This document shows, piece after piece, positions 36,441-44,808 of a stretch of 64,000 nt of DNA. Positions within the stretch are counted from its first letter, which is position 1. The number at the start of each line of letters is the position of its first letter. Location: the NCBI RefSeq assembly GCF_030323265.1, contig NZ_CP104991.1, positions 310,001 to 374,000 on the forward strand, written 5' to 3'. Position numbers and translations under genes: made by a program. This DNA is from Terrirhizobium terrae. Lineage in GTDB: Bacteria > Pseudomonadota > Alphaproteobacteria > Rhizobiales > Rhizobiaceae. A model generated the notes under the pieces. The model did no database searches. It was not told the DNA's origin and was given only the letters and a program-made list of their open reading frames with translations.

Positions 36441-37337
36441 TTGCGATACAGAGACACCCTTGATGGCGTCGCTATGTTCATAGCTGTGGCGGAAGCAGGT
36501 AGTTTTTCGGAGGCCGGCCGGCGTCTGGGAATTTCGCCGTCGGCGGTCAGCCAGGCAATCGGGAGCCTCGAGAAGCGACTTGGGACGCCTCTCTTCCGCC
36601 GCTCGACGCGCAGCGTGAGCCTGACAGATGTCGGCAACGACTACCTGCTCGCGGCCGCTCCGGCGGTCGAACAACTCAGGCAAGCTGCGGAGGACGCGAC
36701 AGGCAAAAGTGCGCGCCCCGCTGGTTCTTTGCGGCTCACGATGCCGCGGGCACCGTTCGATCTGATGATCGCCGCCACATTGGTCGCCTTCAAAGATGCC
36801 TTCCCGGAGGTCGAACTGGAGATTGCTGTGGAAGCCCGGCTGGTAAATATCGTCAAGCAGGGCTACGACGCCGGCCTACGCTTCGGCAACCACCTCGAGA
36901 AGGACATGGTTGCGGTCCAGATCGCGCCTCCATCGATGGCGATTTTGGCTGCGGCACCCGCCTATTTGGCGAACCGATCTGCGCCCAACAACCCCAGCGA
37001 CTTGCTCCAACACCGCGCAATCGTGTGCCGTAGCCAGATTACCGGATTAATTATTCCGTGGACACTGGTATCGGCAGGCGACAAGACGCAAATCTCGCCC
37101 CCTGATGCAACTGTTGTTCACGACCTTGCCTCGCAAATCGACCTCGCAGTACGCGGCCTTGGGATCGTTAGCGTTCCAGCCGCAATGGTCACTGACCTCG
37201 TCAACCGAGGAGATCTGTCGCGCGTTCTGCCTTTATGGTCTTCTCCGATGGAGGCGCTATACATCTACTTTCCGAGCCGTCGCCATCAATCCGCGGCGCT
37301 ACGCGCATTTCTCGGGTTTCTGAAAAGCCGATCCTAG
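36441..37337 (+). CDS. LysR-family transcriptional regulator
   Basis: 298 residues. Helix-turn-helix (MFIAVAEAGSFSEAGRRLGISPSAVSQAIGSLEKRLGTPLFRRSTRSVSLTDVG) and an effector domain (LVNIVKQGYDAGLRFG, GLGIVSVPAAMVTDLVNRGDL). TTG start 36441 with AAGG seven bases earlier; ATG 36474 is the alternative but would cut into the first helix. Divergent from the epoxide hydrolase gene, which it likely regulates. Confidence 0.88.
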   Translation: MRYRDTLDGVAMFIAVAEAGSFSEAGRRLGISPSAVSQAIGSLEKRLGTPLFRRSTRSVSLTDVGNDYLLAAAPAVEQLRQAAEDATGKSARPAGSLRLTMPRAPFDLMIAATLVAFKDAFPEVELEIAVEARLVNIVKQGYDAGLRFGNHLEKDMVAVQIAPPSMAILAAAPAYLANRSAPNNPSDLLQHRAIVCRSQITGLIIPWTLVSAGDKTQISPPDATVVHDLASQIDLAVRGLGIVSVPAAMVTDLVNRGDLSRVLPLWSSPMEALYIYFPSRRHQSAALRAFLGFLKSRS

Positions 37338-37397
37338 ATCTGTCGGATCCTGCTCGGGCGCGAGACGCTGTTCTTTCCTTTTCCCTTCTGTCTCATG

Positions 37398-37650
37398 CCT
37401 TGATGAGATCCGAACCTCTGCCCCGTAGTTCAAGTGAACTTACAGCTAGCTTTTTCAAACGGCTCTGAAAAACGCTGGGAGGTCTACGGCTACATCCAGA
37501 GGTTCGAAGTGCCGCAAATTTCCGGTGATCACGGTCAAATCCTACGCGCGAGCTGTCGCGGCGATGATGACGTCACCGAGCGCGCGGGTCTGACCGTTTT
37601 CCTCTCGCTTCATCTTCCATGGACCCAGCAATTCGACCGACAACGATATT
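37398..37650. repeat. vapC: Repeat A, copy 2 (vapC remnant)
   Basis: Degraded, same-orientation copy of 9913-10165. On the minus strand it preserves the 3' end of a PIN toxin gene, but the 5' two-thirds and the antitoxin are missing. Copy 2 is directly followed by repeat B after about 45 bp, whereas about 750 bp separate them in copy 1. Confidence 0.78.
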
Positions 37651-37696
37651 TTCTCGGAAGAAATGTTGAACCTGCCCTTTGAATTACTTCTCATTT

Positions 37697-37775
37697 AACG
37701 CGGACGATCGTTGGATTGCCGTTCTCATCGACAAGGAATTTCTCCTGTAACAATTTCGGTTTCTGAGCCGAAGAA
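37697..37775. repeat. Repeat B, copy 2 (with SigF-type promoter)
   Basis: About 75 bp matching 10915-10990 and carrying the promoter of the YHS gene. Since the promoter here drives an intact gene, this is probably the original location and copy 1 the derived one. Confidence 0.72.
37747..37772 (+). promoter_or_regulatory. SigF-type ECF promoter of the YHS gene
   Basis: GTAACA (37747-37752), 16 bases, CGAA (37769-37772), 36 bp before the YHS start. Identical in spacing and hexamer to the promoter of the sigma/NrsF operon at 41483-41508. Links this gene to that sigma factor. Confidence 0.68.
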
Positions 37776-37807
37776 GGAGCATGAGCCGTTCTACGAGGAG
37801 AAGTTTC

Positions 37808-38269
37808 ATGATCGCTTCCTATCGACTACTGCTTCCAACCGTTGTTGCCGCATTTCTTTCGACGACCCCGGCGATCCTACAAGCCAACGAGATCTATGCC
37901 GCCGATGGTGTCGCCATCAACGGTTATGACCCGGTGGCGTATTTCACCGAGCGAAAGCCAATCAAAGGAAATCCCGAGTTTGTGGCGTCCCACAAAGGAT
38001 CGAACTTCCATTTCTCCTCCCAGGGTCACCGCGATGCGTTCATTCGCAGTCCGGAGCGCTACACTCCCCAATATGGCGGCTATTGTGCTTACGGCTTGGC
38101 TCGCGGCTACAAGGCAACGACCCAGCCGCAAGCTTTCACAATCGTGGATGACAAGCTTTATCTGAACTACAGCGACGAGGTCATGGCGACGTGGCGCAGC
38201 GACACCGCCGGCTACATCAAGAAGGCCGATGCCAACTGGCCCGGCGTCAAGGATGACCCGGCCCCATAG
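37808..38269 (+). CDS. Periplasmic YHS-domain protein
   Basis: 153 residues. Signal peptide (MIASYRLLLPTVVAAFLSTTPAILQA), then INGYDPVAYFTERKPIKGNPEF and a C-terminal CAYGLARGYKATTQP, the YHS fold thought to bind metal. Start ATG 37808 follows AGGAG by seven bases; the earlier ATG 37781 is within the promoter region. Intact. SigF in Caulobacter answers chromate, cadmium and oxidative stress, so this may be an envelope metal-stress protein. Confidence 0.82.
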   Translation: MIASYRLLLPTVVAAFLSTTPAILQANEIYAADGVAINGYDPVAYFTERKPIKGNPEFVASHKGSNFHFSSQGHRDAFIRSPERYTPQYGGYCAYGLARGYKATTQPQAFTIVDDKLYLNYSDEVMATWRSDTAGYIKKADANWPGVKDDPAP

Positions 38270-38399
38270 CATTTCATTCAGCCAGTTTTCGAACTTCGAC
38301 TCAAGAGATGAATGTGAAATCCTCAAGTACCCTTGCGGGCCTGAGGGGCGCAATGCGCAACGTCATGGCCTCGCGCGTAGATCTCTCTTCCCATACGGG

Positions 38400-38789
38400 A
38401 GAAAGCGACTAAGCCGTCATCTGTAGCATCCTTCCCGCCAAAGCATTTGTTCCGCTCCATAGTCATCCCGACCGGGAGACCATGCTAGTGCTAAAGGGCG
38501 AACTGGTGGTTTGGCTGGCTTCTGCGTGGCGCCCGTTCGGTCCGGGGAGATTGTCAAGATCCAATCGAATGCGTTGCATGCCCTAAAAAACGAAGGGCCG
38601 GAAGAGGTCTCGCTCGTACTGATCACCACCGCGACCATGGCGAGTTTTTTGGCTGAAATCAGCGTCCAGGGCCGGGACGCGGTAGTCTCGACAGCACGGC
38701 TGGCTTATGTCGCACGAACAGCCTCTGCCTACGGCTACCGGAACGGCGACCTTGCAACTCAAGAAGCCATCGGAATGCCTCGCGGGTGA
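38400..38789 (+). pseudogene. Cupin-domain protein remnant
   Basis: One frame shows AFVPLHSHPDRETMLVLKGELVVW (metal-binding cupin motif 1) but contains a stop just upstream. The next frame continues APVRSGEIVKIQSNALHALKNEGPEEVSLVLITTATMASFLAEI. At least one frameshift near 38510 and a lost start. Gene dead or badly sequenced. The 38790-39017 gap holds nothing recognised. Confidence 0.6.
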
Positions 38790-39017
38790 CGAAATGTAAT
38801 CCGCCCGTCTGGCAGCGAGCGGGGCATGCCAACATTCGTCAAGTGTCCATTGGACCGACCGCGCGCGGCGGCTTCTGCAAGCTTGGTGGAGTCTTAGATT
38901 TTGGATAGGGCTAACCAAAGGCTTATCTTCGAACTGGGCGCCGTCGAGGTTTTAGTTTGCCCGTTCCAGAACGAGTGCCTATGTGATGATCATGTGTGAC
39001 CCACGATCGAGGATCAG

Positions 39018-39605
39018 GTGGCAAGGCCAAGAGAGTTTGAGGAAGCGGTTGTTCTGGAGGCTGCCATGCAATGCTTCTGGCAGCGCGGCTATGACGCGAC
39101 CTCTGTTCGGCATCTGATCGAGGCGACCGGGATCACCGGTGCGAGCCTGTACAACGCCTTCGGTGACAAACGGGCCATATATGAGCGCGCGCTTGACCAA
39201 TATGTCGCGGCAAGCATCGCTGATCGCATCCGACGCTGCGAGGAACTACGACCGCGCGACGCGATCGCGAGCTTTTTCTCGGAAATCATCGAACGGTCTC
39301 TCACCTTTCCGGATCTCAGGGGATGCATGCTGGTGAATGCAGCAATGGAGGTCGCTCCGCGAGACGCGGAGTTCCAGCGATCAGTCGGCGATGTCCTTAC
39401 GAAGATCGAGCTCTTCTTCCGGCAATGTGTGACTGCGGGCCAATCTGATGGAAGCATCAAGTGCAGGATGGACGCCGCTGATCTGGCTCGCCATCTCCTT
39501 GGCATTCTTCTGGGAATCCGGGTGCTCTGCCGCGTCAGACCTGATCGCGATGCACTTGAAGGCATGCTGGCCCCCGCGCTTGCCCTTCTTGACGGCAAAA
39601 GCTGA
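39018..39605 (+). CDS. TetR-family transcriptional regulator
   Basis: 195 residues. Helix-turn-helix ALEAAMQCFWQRGYDATSVRHLIEATGITGASLYNAFGDKRAIYERAL type (starting ARPREFEEAVVLEAAM), then a TetR ligand domain ending RHLLGILLGIRVLCRVRPDRDALE. GTG start 39018 after GAGGATCAG. No adjacent obvious target; convergent with the nrsF genes. Confidence 0.88.
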   Translation: MARPREFEEAVVLEAAMQCFWQRGYDATSVRHLIEATGITGASLYNAFGDKRAIYERALDQYVAASIADRIRRCEELRPRDAIASFFSEIIERSLTFPDLRGCMLVNAAMEVAPRDAEFQRSVGDVLTKIELFFRQCVTAGQSDGSIKCRMDAADLARHLLGILLGIRVLCRVRPDRDALEGMLAPALALLDGKS

Positions 39606-39617
39606 CCCTTGGCTTCA

Positions 39618-40253
39618 TCACCAGACGAGCCAGCGCCGGCCCGCCAGATAACCGCTAATCGTTACGGCGGCGATCGCAAGCAAGTACCAGGTGGCCATGA
39701 AAAGTGGACTGTCGTCAGGGCAATGCCAGGCATAGATGGCTGCCCCCAATCCGCCGGCAGCCAGACCGGCGCTTGCGCCGGCGAACCCGGCATGGTCGGG
39801 AGCCCCTTGCCTGAGAGCCCAGAAGAAAAAGAGCATGGGGGCAAGCGAGAGGATCGGGATGGAAACGAGACAGCCAGAGGCGTAGCGGCCGACCAGGTTT
39901 TGCCGCCAAAGGTCGGCTGGCAAGACCACAAGCTCGATGGCAACGCCGGCAATGACGAGGCAGAGTGGAATGAGCAGCATCAAAAGATAGGGCTTGAGCT
40001 TGATGCCTGGTTTTCCGATCTGTGCGACCAGCCGATAGGTGAAAACGAAGATCAGGATCGTCACGGTGATCTTGAACGCGACGCGTATCGAGTGGAGCGC
40101 CTCCCACATATGCGGACGGATGCCGATAGCGGCCGCTAGAATTACGACGGAAAACATTCCCCCGACCAGTGCGCCGCCCGCCAGTATTCGACCCAGCCGA
40201 ACCCGTATGGGAGCGTCCTGGGCAAGCATATCGATGAGGTCGTCCGTCTTCAC
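39618..40253 (-). CDS. nrsF: NrsF-type anti-sigma factor, second copy
   Basis: 211 residues with six predicted transmembrane helices after a cytosolic N-terminus MKTDDLIDMLAQDAP. The DUF1109/NrsF end AIYAWHCPDDSPLFMATWY is present, with the conserved cysteine in HCPDDSPLF thought to sense stress. About 50% similar by eye to the adjacent paralogue. NrsF proteins hold SigF at the membrane until stress releases it. Confidence 0.85.
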   Translation of the reverse strand: MKTDDLIDMLAQDAPIRVRLGRILAGGALVGGMFSVVILAAAIGIRPHMWEALHSIRVAFKITVTILIFVFTYRLVAQIGKPGIKLKPYLLMLLIPLCLVIAGVAIELVVLPADLWRQNLVGRYASGCLVSIPILSLAPMLFFFWALRQGAPDHAGFAGASAGLAAGGLGAAIYAWHCPDDSPLFMATWYLLAIAAVTISGYLAGRRWLVW

Positions 40254-40283
40254 ATCAAATACTCCACATGACGTTTTCGATTC

Positions 40284-40919
40284 TCACCAGCGCAACAGGC
40301 GATTGCCGAGAAGATAGCCGATCAGCACGACGAATGCGATTGCCGGCATATACCAGATCAGGATGAACAGCGGACTGTCGTCGTCGCAGTGTAGTGCATA
40401 CAGGCTCGCCGCTATGCCGCCCGCCATCAGTCCGGCCGCAGATCCGGCAATGCCCGGGTGACTAGGTGCGGCAAGCCGAAATCCATGAAGCAGGCATCCG
40501 AGCGGCGCAAGGGACAAAAAGGGTATCAGCACAAGGCATTTCAACCCATTGCGTCCAATAGCACGGGCAATCCATGCGTCGGTCGTAGTGATGCACATCT
40601 CGGCGATTGCACCTGCCAAGGTAAGCACAAATGGTAGAGCCAGGCACCACTTTCTGCCGCCAAGCAACACATCCGGCCTTCCTGTTCTGTCGAGGATAAT
40701 GGCTGTAGTTGCCACAAGCGAAAGCATGATCAGGATCTTATAGATGAACCATTCGTCGCTCAGCGCTACGCCCATGTCGATACGTGCACCGATCATTGTT
40801 GCGAAAGCCATCGCCGCAATCGACGTGCCGCAGACCGAGGCGACCAGCAGCACATAAGTAAAGGATGGTAAGGGCCGAAGATCCCTGACCAGAAGGTCGA
40901 TAAGCTCATTCGTCTTCAT
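40284..40919 (-). CDS. nrsF: NrsF-type anti-sigma factor, first copy
   Basis: 211 residues, six predicted transmembrane helices. MKTNELIDLLVRDLRP is the sigma-binding N-terminus; ASLYALHCDDDSPLFILIWY carries the conserved cysteine and DSPLF. Start overlaps the sigma gene stop by 14 bp, so coupled. Two NrsF genes behind one sigma factor is unusual; both are intact. Confidence 0.88.
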   Translation of the reverse strand: MKTNELIDLLVRDLRPLPSFTYVLLVASVCGTSIAAMAFATMIGARIDMGVALSDEWFIYKILIMLSLVATTAIILDRTGRPDVLLGGRKWCLALPFVLTLAGAIAEMCITTTDAWIARAIGRNGLKCLVLIPFLSLAPLGCLLHGFRLAAPSHPGIAGSAAGLMAGGIAASLYALHCDDDSPLFILIWYMPAIAFVVLIGYLLGNRLLRW

Positions 40920-41481
40920 GTCTCCTCCGGTACCGAGCCGACAGCGCCTTCAGCGCTCTATGAAGCGAAACTCTGACAGCAACCTCGGACATATTCAGGA
41001 GAGACGCCGTCTCGCGCACGCTGGCGCCCTCCATTGAAATGGATCTTACGATCGTAAGCTGCGGGTCTTTCAGGTCGCGCAGGATCTTGTGCGCATCCAG
41101 TCGCGTATGCGGGTCCGGCGCTTCGCCGACCTCGATCGAGGCTATGACATCTTCGATAGGGATAGTCACATGCCGTCCTCTTCTTCTCAAAATGTCGATC
41201 AGCTTGTTCCGCACGATCGTCGACAACCATGGTCCGATTGCGCGATCCGTATCCCAGCTTCCTCGCTTGAGATGGATCGTCAAAAGCACCTCCTGAACCA
41301 CGTCCTCCGCCTCGCTGACCGGCACTCCGAACTGCTCGCAACGCCGTCGCGCCATGGCGCGAAGATGCGGCGTCATGGCGGCGAGAACATCGCGATAGGC
41401 CCGCGCGTCGCCAGCCACGGCCGCCCGCATCATTGTCGCCCATTCTGCTTCCCGACTGGCTCTCGTCATCCGATCACCCAT
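40906..41481 (-). CDS. sigF: SigF-like ECF sigma factor
   Basis: 191 residues: region 2 (YRDVLAAMTPHLRAMARRRCEQFG, AEDVVQEVLLTIHLKRGSW, DRAIGPWLSTIVRNKLIDILRRR) and region 4 (LTIVRSISMEGASVRETASLLNMSEVAVRVSLHRALKAL). Matches the ECF16/SigF group as I recall it, which pairs with NrsF. A promoter with GTAACA-N16-CGAA sits at the very start; its predicted transcript begins near 41476, so the true start is probably ATG 41469 (leaderless) rather than 41481. Likely autoregulated. Confidence 0.9.
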   Translation of the reverse strand: MGDRMTRASREAEWATMMRAAVAGDARAYRDVLAAMTPHLRAMARRRCEQFGVPVSEAEDVVQEVLLTIHLKRGSWDTDRAIGPWLSTIVRNKLIDILRRRGRHVTIPIEDVIASIEVGEAPDPHTRLDAHKILRDLKDPQLTIVRSISMEGASVRETASLLNMSEVAVRVSLHRALKALSARYRRRHEDE

Positions 41482-41482
41482 C

Positions 41483-41508
41483 TTCGTAAGCTCGACGGCA
41501 TTTGTTAC
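41483..41508 (-). promoter_or_regulatory. SigF-type promoter of the sigma/NrsF operon
   Basis: Minus strand GTAACA (41503-41508), 16 bases, CGAA (41483-41486). Matches the Caulobacter SigF consensus I remember (GTAACC-N16-CGAA). Autoregulation follows if the gene product is that sigma. Confidence 0.7.
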
Positions 41509-41719
41509 AGCGATAGCTGATATTTCGAGGGTGGCGCAGTTGGAGGTATGTGATCCATTGTTTCAAGCCATGCCAGTTCACGCAATCTGTCTGCATTCGA
41601 GCTTCCTCGGAGGCTGGATGCGGAAAGCGCCAGAACGACCACTCCCTGCGGCTATAAAGTTTTATAACAGTCGTTTTAGAATGCAATGTAAACCAGAACC
41701 GCCTTCTTCATGAAATGGA

Positions 41720-41911
41720 TCATTGCTGGCTTCGGATGAACGCGAGCTCACGTTCGAGCTTCTCGATCCGAAGCTTCTGCTGAGCGATTGTCCGCTTCAT
41801 ATCTTCCACGCTCGCGTCTTCCGGGCTTCGCCGAGACGCATCGTCCGGCGTTCCTTTCGCATCATCAGCTCGTCGCATATCACTAGCGCACATCGCTCTT
41901 CTCCACATCAC
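41720..41911 (-). CDS. Possible small coiled-coil protein
   Basis: 63 residues ending VEDMKRTIAQQKLRIEKLERELAFIRSQQ, a strong C-terminal coiled coil with a disordered acidic N-terminus. No clear ribosome binding site. Could be real; weak evidence. Confidence 0.35.
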   Translation of the reverse strand: MMWRRAMCASDMRRADDAKGTPDDASRRSPEDASVEDMKRTIAQQKLRIEKLERELAFIRSQQ

Positions 41912-42033
41912 GGCGTCCTGCTCTGCCGACGGCCGGCAATAGCTCTACGTCGTTTCGAGAGGCCGGATTGTTACATTAATGGGCTGAGTTCAGTCGCCGG
42001 GTCACAGCGCTCCACTAAAAATTGGGGACCCCT

Positions 42034-42059
42034 GTAACAACCTGCGACCATCGCCCGTA
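42034..42059 (+). promoter_or_regulatory. SigF-type promoter before the TTC38-to-CaiB cluster
   Basis: GTAACA (42034-42039), 16 bases, CGTA (42056-42059). One base off the CGAA of the others but the same -35 and spacing. About 70 bp before the TTC38-like gene. Would place the 42-48.8 kb cluster under the neighbouring sigma factor. Confidence 0.5.
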
Positions 42060-42129
42060 GAGGTCCTTGTCGGCAACAGTCGACATCCTTGCCGGCTGCT
42101 TCTTGCGCCGGCGTTTCGAGGAGCAAGAC

Positions 42130-43457
42130 ATGCATCGCGACAGCCATGAACTGATTACCAGCAGTGTGAGCAATGACGCGCATCAGGCCTTCCAGCAGGC
42201 CGTATTTGGATTGGCGGCCCACCGCCCCAGCACTGCTACCGCGTTGCAAGCCACGATCTCCGCCGACCCCAATCACGTAGCGGCCCACACGCTCAAGGGC
42301 TTTGCCAACCTCATCCTGGCACGTTCCGAACTGCTCCCGAATGCCGAAGCCGCATTGGCGGATGCGCGTACGGCACTCATTCACGCCGATGGCGGGACGG
42401 AGGACGAGCGAATTCTCGTCGATTCCTGGAATGTGCAGTCAGCGGCTCATTTTCGAGCGCCATCAAGGTACTGGATGAAGGCTTTGCCGAGCGCCCCTCT
42501 ACATTTTTGCCGTTCAAATTGTCCCATTCCCTGCGATTCATGATCGGCGATGGTGCAGGAATGCTCACCACTAGCGCGCGAGCCGCAGATGGGCTCGACC
42601 GCCTTGATCCGATGGCCGGGTTCCTGCTCGGATGCCACGCTTTCTCTTTGGAAGAAGCCGGAAGGTATGATGACGCGTTGAGGGTGGGCCAGGAGGCGGT
42701 CTCGCTTGAGCCGAATGATTCATGGGGCCTACATGCTGTCTCTCATGTCTTCGAGATGCGCGGCCAAACCGAAGACGGCATCGACTGGCTGGAAGATAGC
42801 CGCTCAGCCTGGTCCCGATGCAACAATTTTTCCTTCCATATGGCCTGGCATCTCGCTTTGCTCCATCTCGAACGGGGCGAACACGAGCGCGTCTTGCAGA
42901 TCTACGACGACGAGGTTCGCCCCCAGCAGACGGATGATTTCCGTGACATGGCCAATGCGGTCTCGCTCCTGTGGCGGCTCAATCAGGTTGGTGTCCATGT
43001 CGGCTCGCGCTGGGTCGAACTCGCGGACGTCGCGCGAAGCCGTCGATACGACACGACACTCGTTTTTGCGGCACTTCACAATCTGGCGGCTCTCGTCGCC
43101 GTCGGCGACCGCGCCGCCTCTGCCGAGCTTGTCGAGCAAATCGAGATGAAAGCCCTCTCGACGGGCGACCAAGGTCGTGTCGCCGCTGCGATAGGCATGC
43201 CGATGGCACGGATCCTTACCGGCATGGGTGCGCCAGCCGACAGGCAGATACTCGATCGAATGATGATCAACCTCAACAAGGTGGGCGGCAGCAATGCGCA
43301 ACGAGACTTCTTTGTTCTCGCCCTGGCCAAGGCAGCGGGCAGCGGAGGCAACCAAGCAGGTGTTTCGCGCATCCGGCATATGCGGCGACATCTCAAGGCA
43401 GAAGACCGATTGATGCGCTCGATCGAGCAGGCGGCCGATCCGCGCCTATCGGCGTGA
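42130..43457 (+). pseudogene. TTC38-like TPR-repeat protein, frameshifted
   Basis: Reconstructed at about 442 residues of helical repeats. First frame: HQAFQQAVFGLAAHRPSTATALQATISADPNHVAAHTLKGF. After a missing base near 42444 (GG, probably GGG) it continues SSAIKVLDEGFAERPSTFLPFKLSHSLRF. Strong TTC38 signatures: WGLHAVSHVFEMRGQTEDGIDWLE and FSFHMAWHLALLHLERGEHERVLQIYDDEV. AGGAG lies before ATG 42130. First gene of the same-strand cluster; role unknown, possibly a scaffold. Confidence 0.8.
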
Positions 43458-43488
43458 GTTCAATAAACCAAGATCAAGGATGACCCAG

Positions 43489-43971
43489 ATGACCATGATG
43501 GAAATGCAAAAGCCGAGCCTGTTCCCGACGATTGAGCCAGGTCTTGTCAAGGCAGCGCTCGCGGCAGGAGTATGCGCCGATATCGCCTGGGAAATCTGGG
43601 CTCGCGCAATCACACCGCTGCTGGTCGGCGGTCCGCTCGAGCCGGCTGCCTTGGTGCAGTCGGTATTCGGGTTCAACAATACCCTGGCTGCGGAAATCAT
43701 TCACGCGATCGTCGGCATCGTTTTCTATCCGATAGGCTTCCTCTTCATTGCGCGGCCGCTTCAGCGTGCAATTCTCCCCAACCTCCCGCTGAGTATCACG
43801 GCGATCGGTTTCGGGATCGGCCTGTGGGTCTTTGCGCTATTCGTCATGGCTCATCTCTTCGCCGGGCTCCCTGCCTTTCTCGGCTTCATCCCTCTCGCCT
43901 GGGCGTCGCTTGCTGGGCACATTATTTTCGGTCTGACTGTGGCCTACGTCATTCGCGCCTTCGGTCGCTGA
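43489..43971 (+). CDS. Small four-helix membrane protein
   Basis: About 160 residues with four hydrophobic segments (VKAALAAGVCADIAWEIWA; IIHAIVGIVFYPIGFLFIA; SITAIGFGIGLWVFALFVMAHLFAGL; WASLAGHIIFGLTVAYVI). Family not recalled with certainty. AAGGA sits 8 bases before ATG 43489, so this start is preferred over 43480. Between TTC38-like and esterase genes, spacing 31 and 13 bp, suggesting cotranscription. Confidence 0.65.
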   Translation: MTMMEMQKPSLFPTIEPGLVKAALAAGVCADIAWEIWARAITPLLVGGPLEPAALVQSVFGFNNTLAAEIIHAIVGIVFYPIGFLFIARPLQRAILPNLPLSITAIGFGIGLWVFALFVMAHLFAGLPAFLGFIPLAWASLAGHIIFGLTVAYVIRAFGR

Positions 43972-43984
43972 CAGGAGCCCGCGC

Positions 43985-44808
43985 GTGCCGAACATTCGCG
44001 ACTGTTTCGCAAGGATTTCGATCGCAGTCGGATTTTTGCTTCCGCCAAGCGCGGCCGTGGCGACACAGACCTGCGGCGGTCAGATCACCTGCAAGGTCGA
44101 TGGCGGAAGCTACCGGATCGAGATGCCGGGCAAGGGACGCGCCAAGGCGGTCTATGTCTATTTTCATGGCTATAAGAGTTCCGCGGAACTGCAGATGCAG
44201 CAGCGCTATCTGATCGACGCAGTGCTCACACACCACCTCGCCTTCGTCGCCGTTGACGGTATTGACGGAGGCTGGTCGTATCCGAACTCATTTGCTCACA
44301 GTCGCGACGAGAAGCGCTTTATCACCCGTGTCTTTGACGACCTGGAGCGTCGTTTCGGCTTTTCCCTGACATGACGATCATCGGCGGCTTCTCGATCGGC
44401 GCATCCATGGCTTGGTACACGGCCTGCCAGCAGGGTGAGCGCGCGTCAGCAATGGTCACGTTCTCGGGTGTCTTCTGGGATCCTTTGCCAAAGCCGACGG
44501 ACTGCGCCCCTGACATTCCGCAGATGATCCATTTCCACGGGACGGCGGACACGGTGTTTCCCCTGGCGGGCCGTGCAATCGGTAAAGGGCTTCATCAGGG
44601 AGACACCCTGAAAAGCATCGCTGTTCTTCGCGAACGGGCCGGCTGCGATCTGTCCCGGGCATACTCAAAGACAATCGACGGAACCGACTGCGAGGGCGTT
44701 CACGATTGTACCGGCGGCGACAGCGTTCTCTGCATTCACGGTGGCGGTCACGAAGCGCGGGCCGACATGCTGGACGCGGCACTCACGATGATTGGTTATC
44801 CGAAATGA
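43985..44808 (+). pseudogene. LpqC/PHB-depolymerase-like secreted esterase, frameshifted
   Basis: Signal peptide (VPNIRDCFARISIAVGFLLPPSAAVA), CGG-x-ITC-type disulfide region, oxyanion region AVYVYFHGYKSSA. The nucleophile elbow GGFSIGASMAWYT follows in the next frame; one C is missing in CCC at 44364-44366 (four needed to read FSPDMTII). Then HFHGTADTVFPLAG (catalytic Asp) and IHGGGHEA (catalytic His). A periplasmic or secreted serine esterase. GTG start after AGGAG. Ends overlapping the TPP enzyme start. Confidence 0.8.

Noticed and set aside
37697..37775. Minus-strand peptide reading of repeat B (QKPKLLQEKFLVDENGNP) as an antitoxin fragment
   Set aside because: No start codon in frame, and copy 1 does not keep the frame. 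The plus-strand promoter explains the conservation better.
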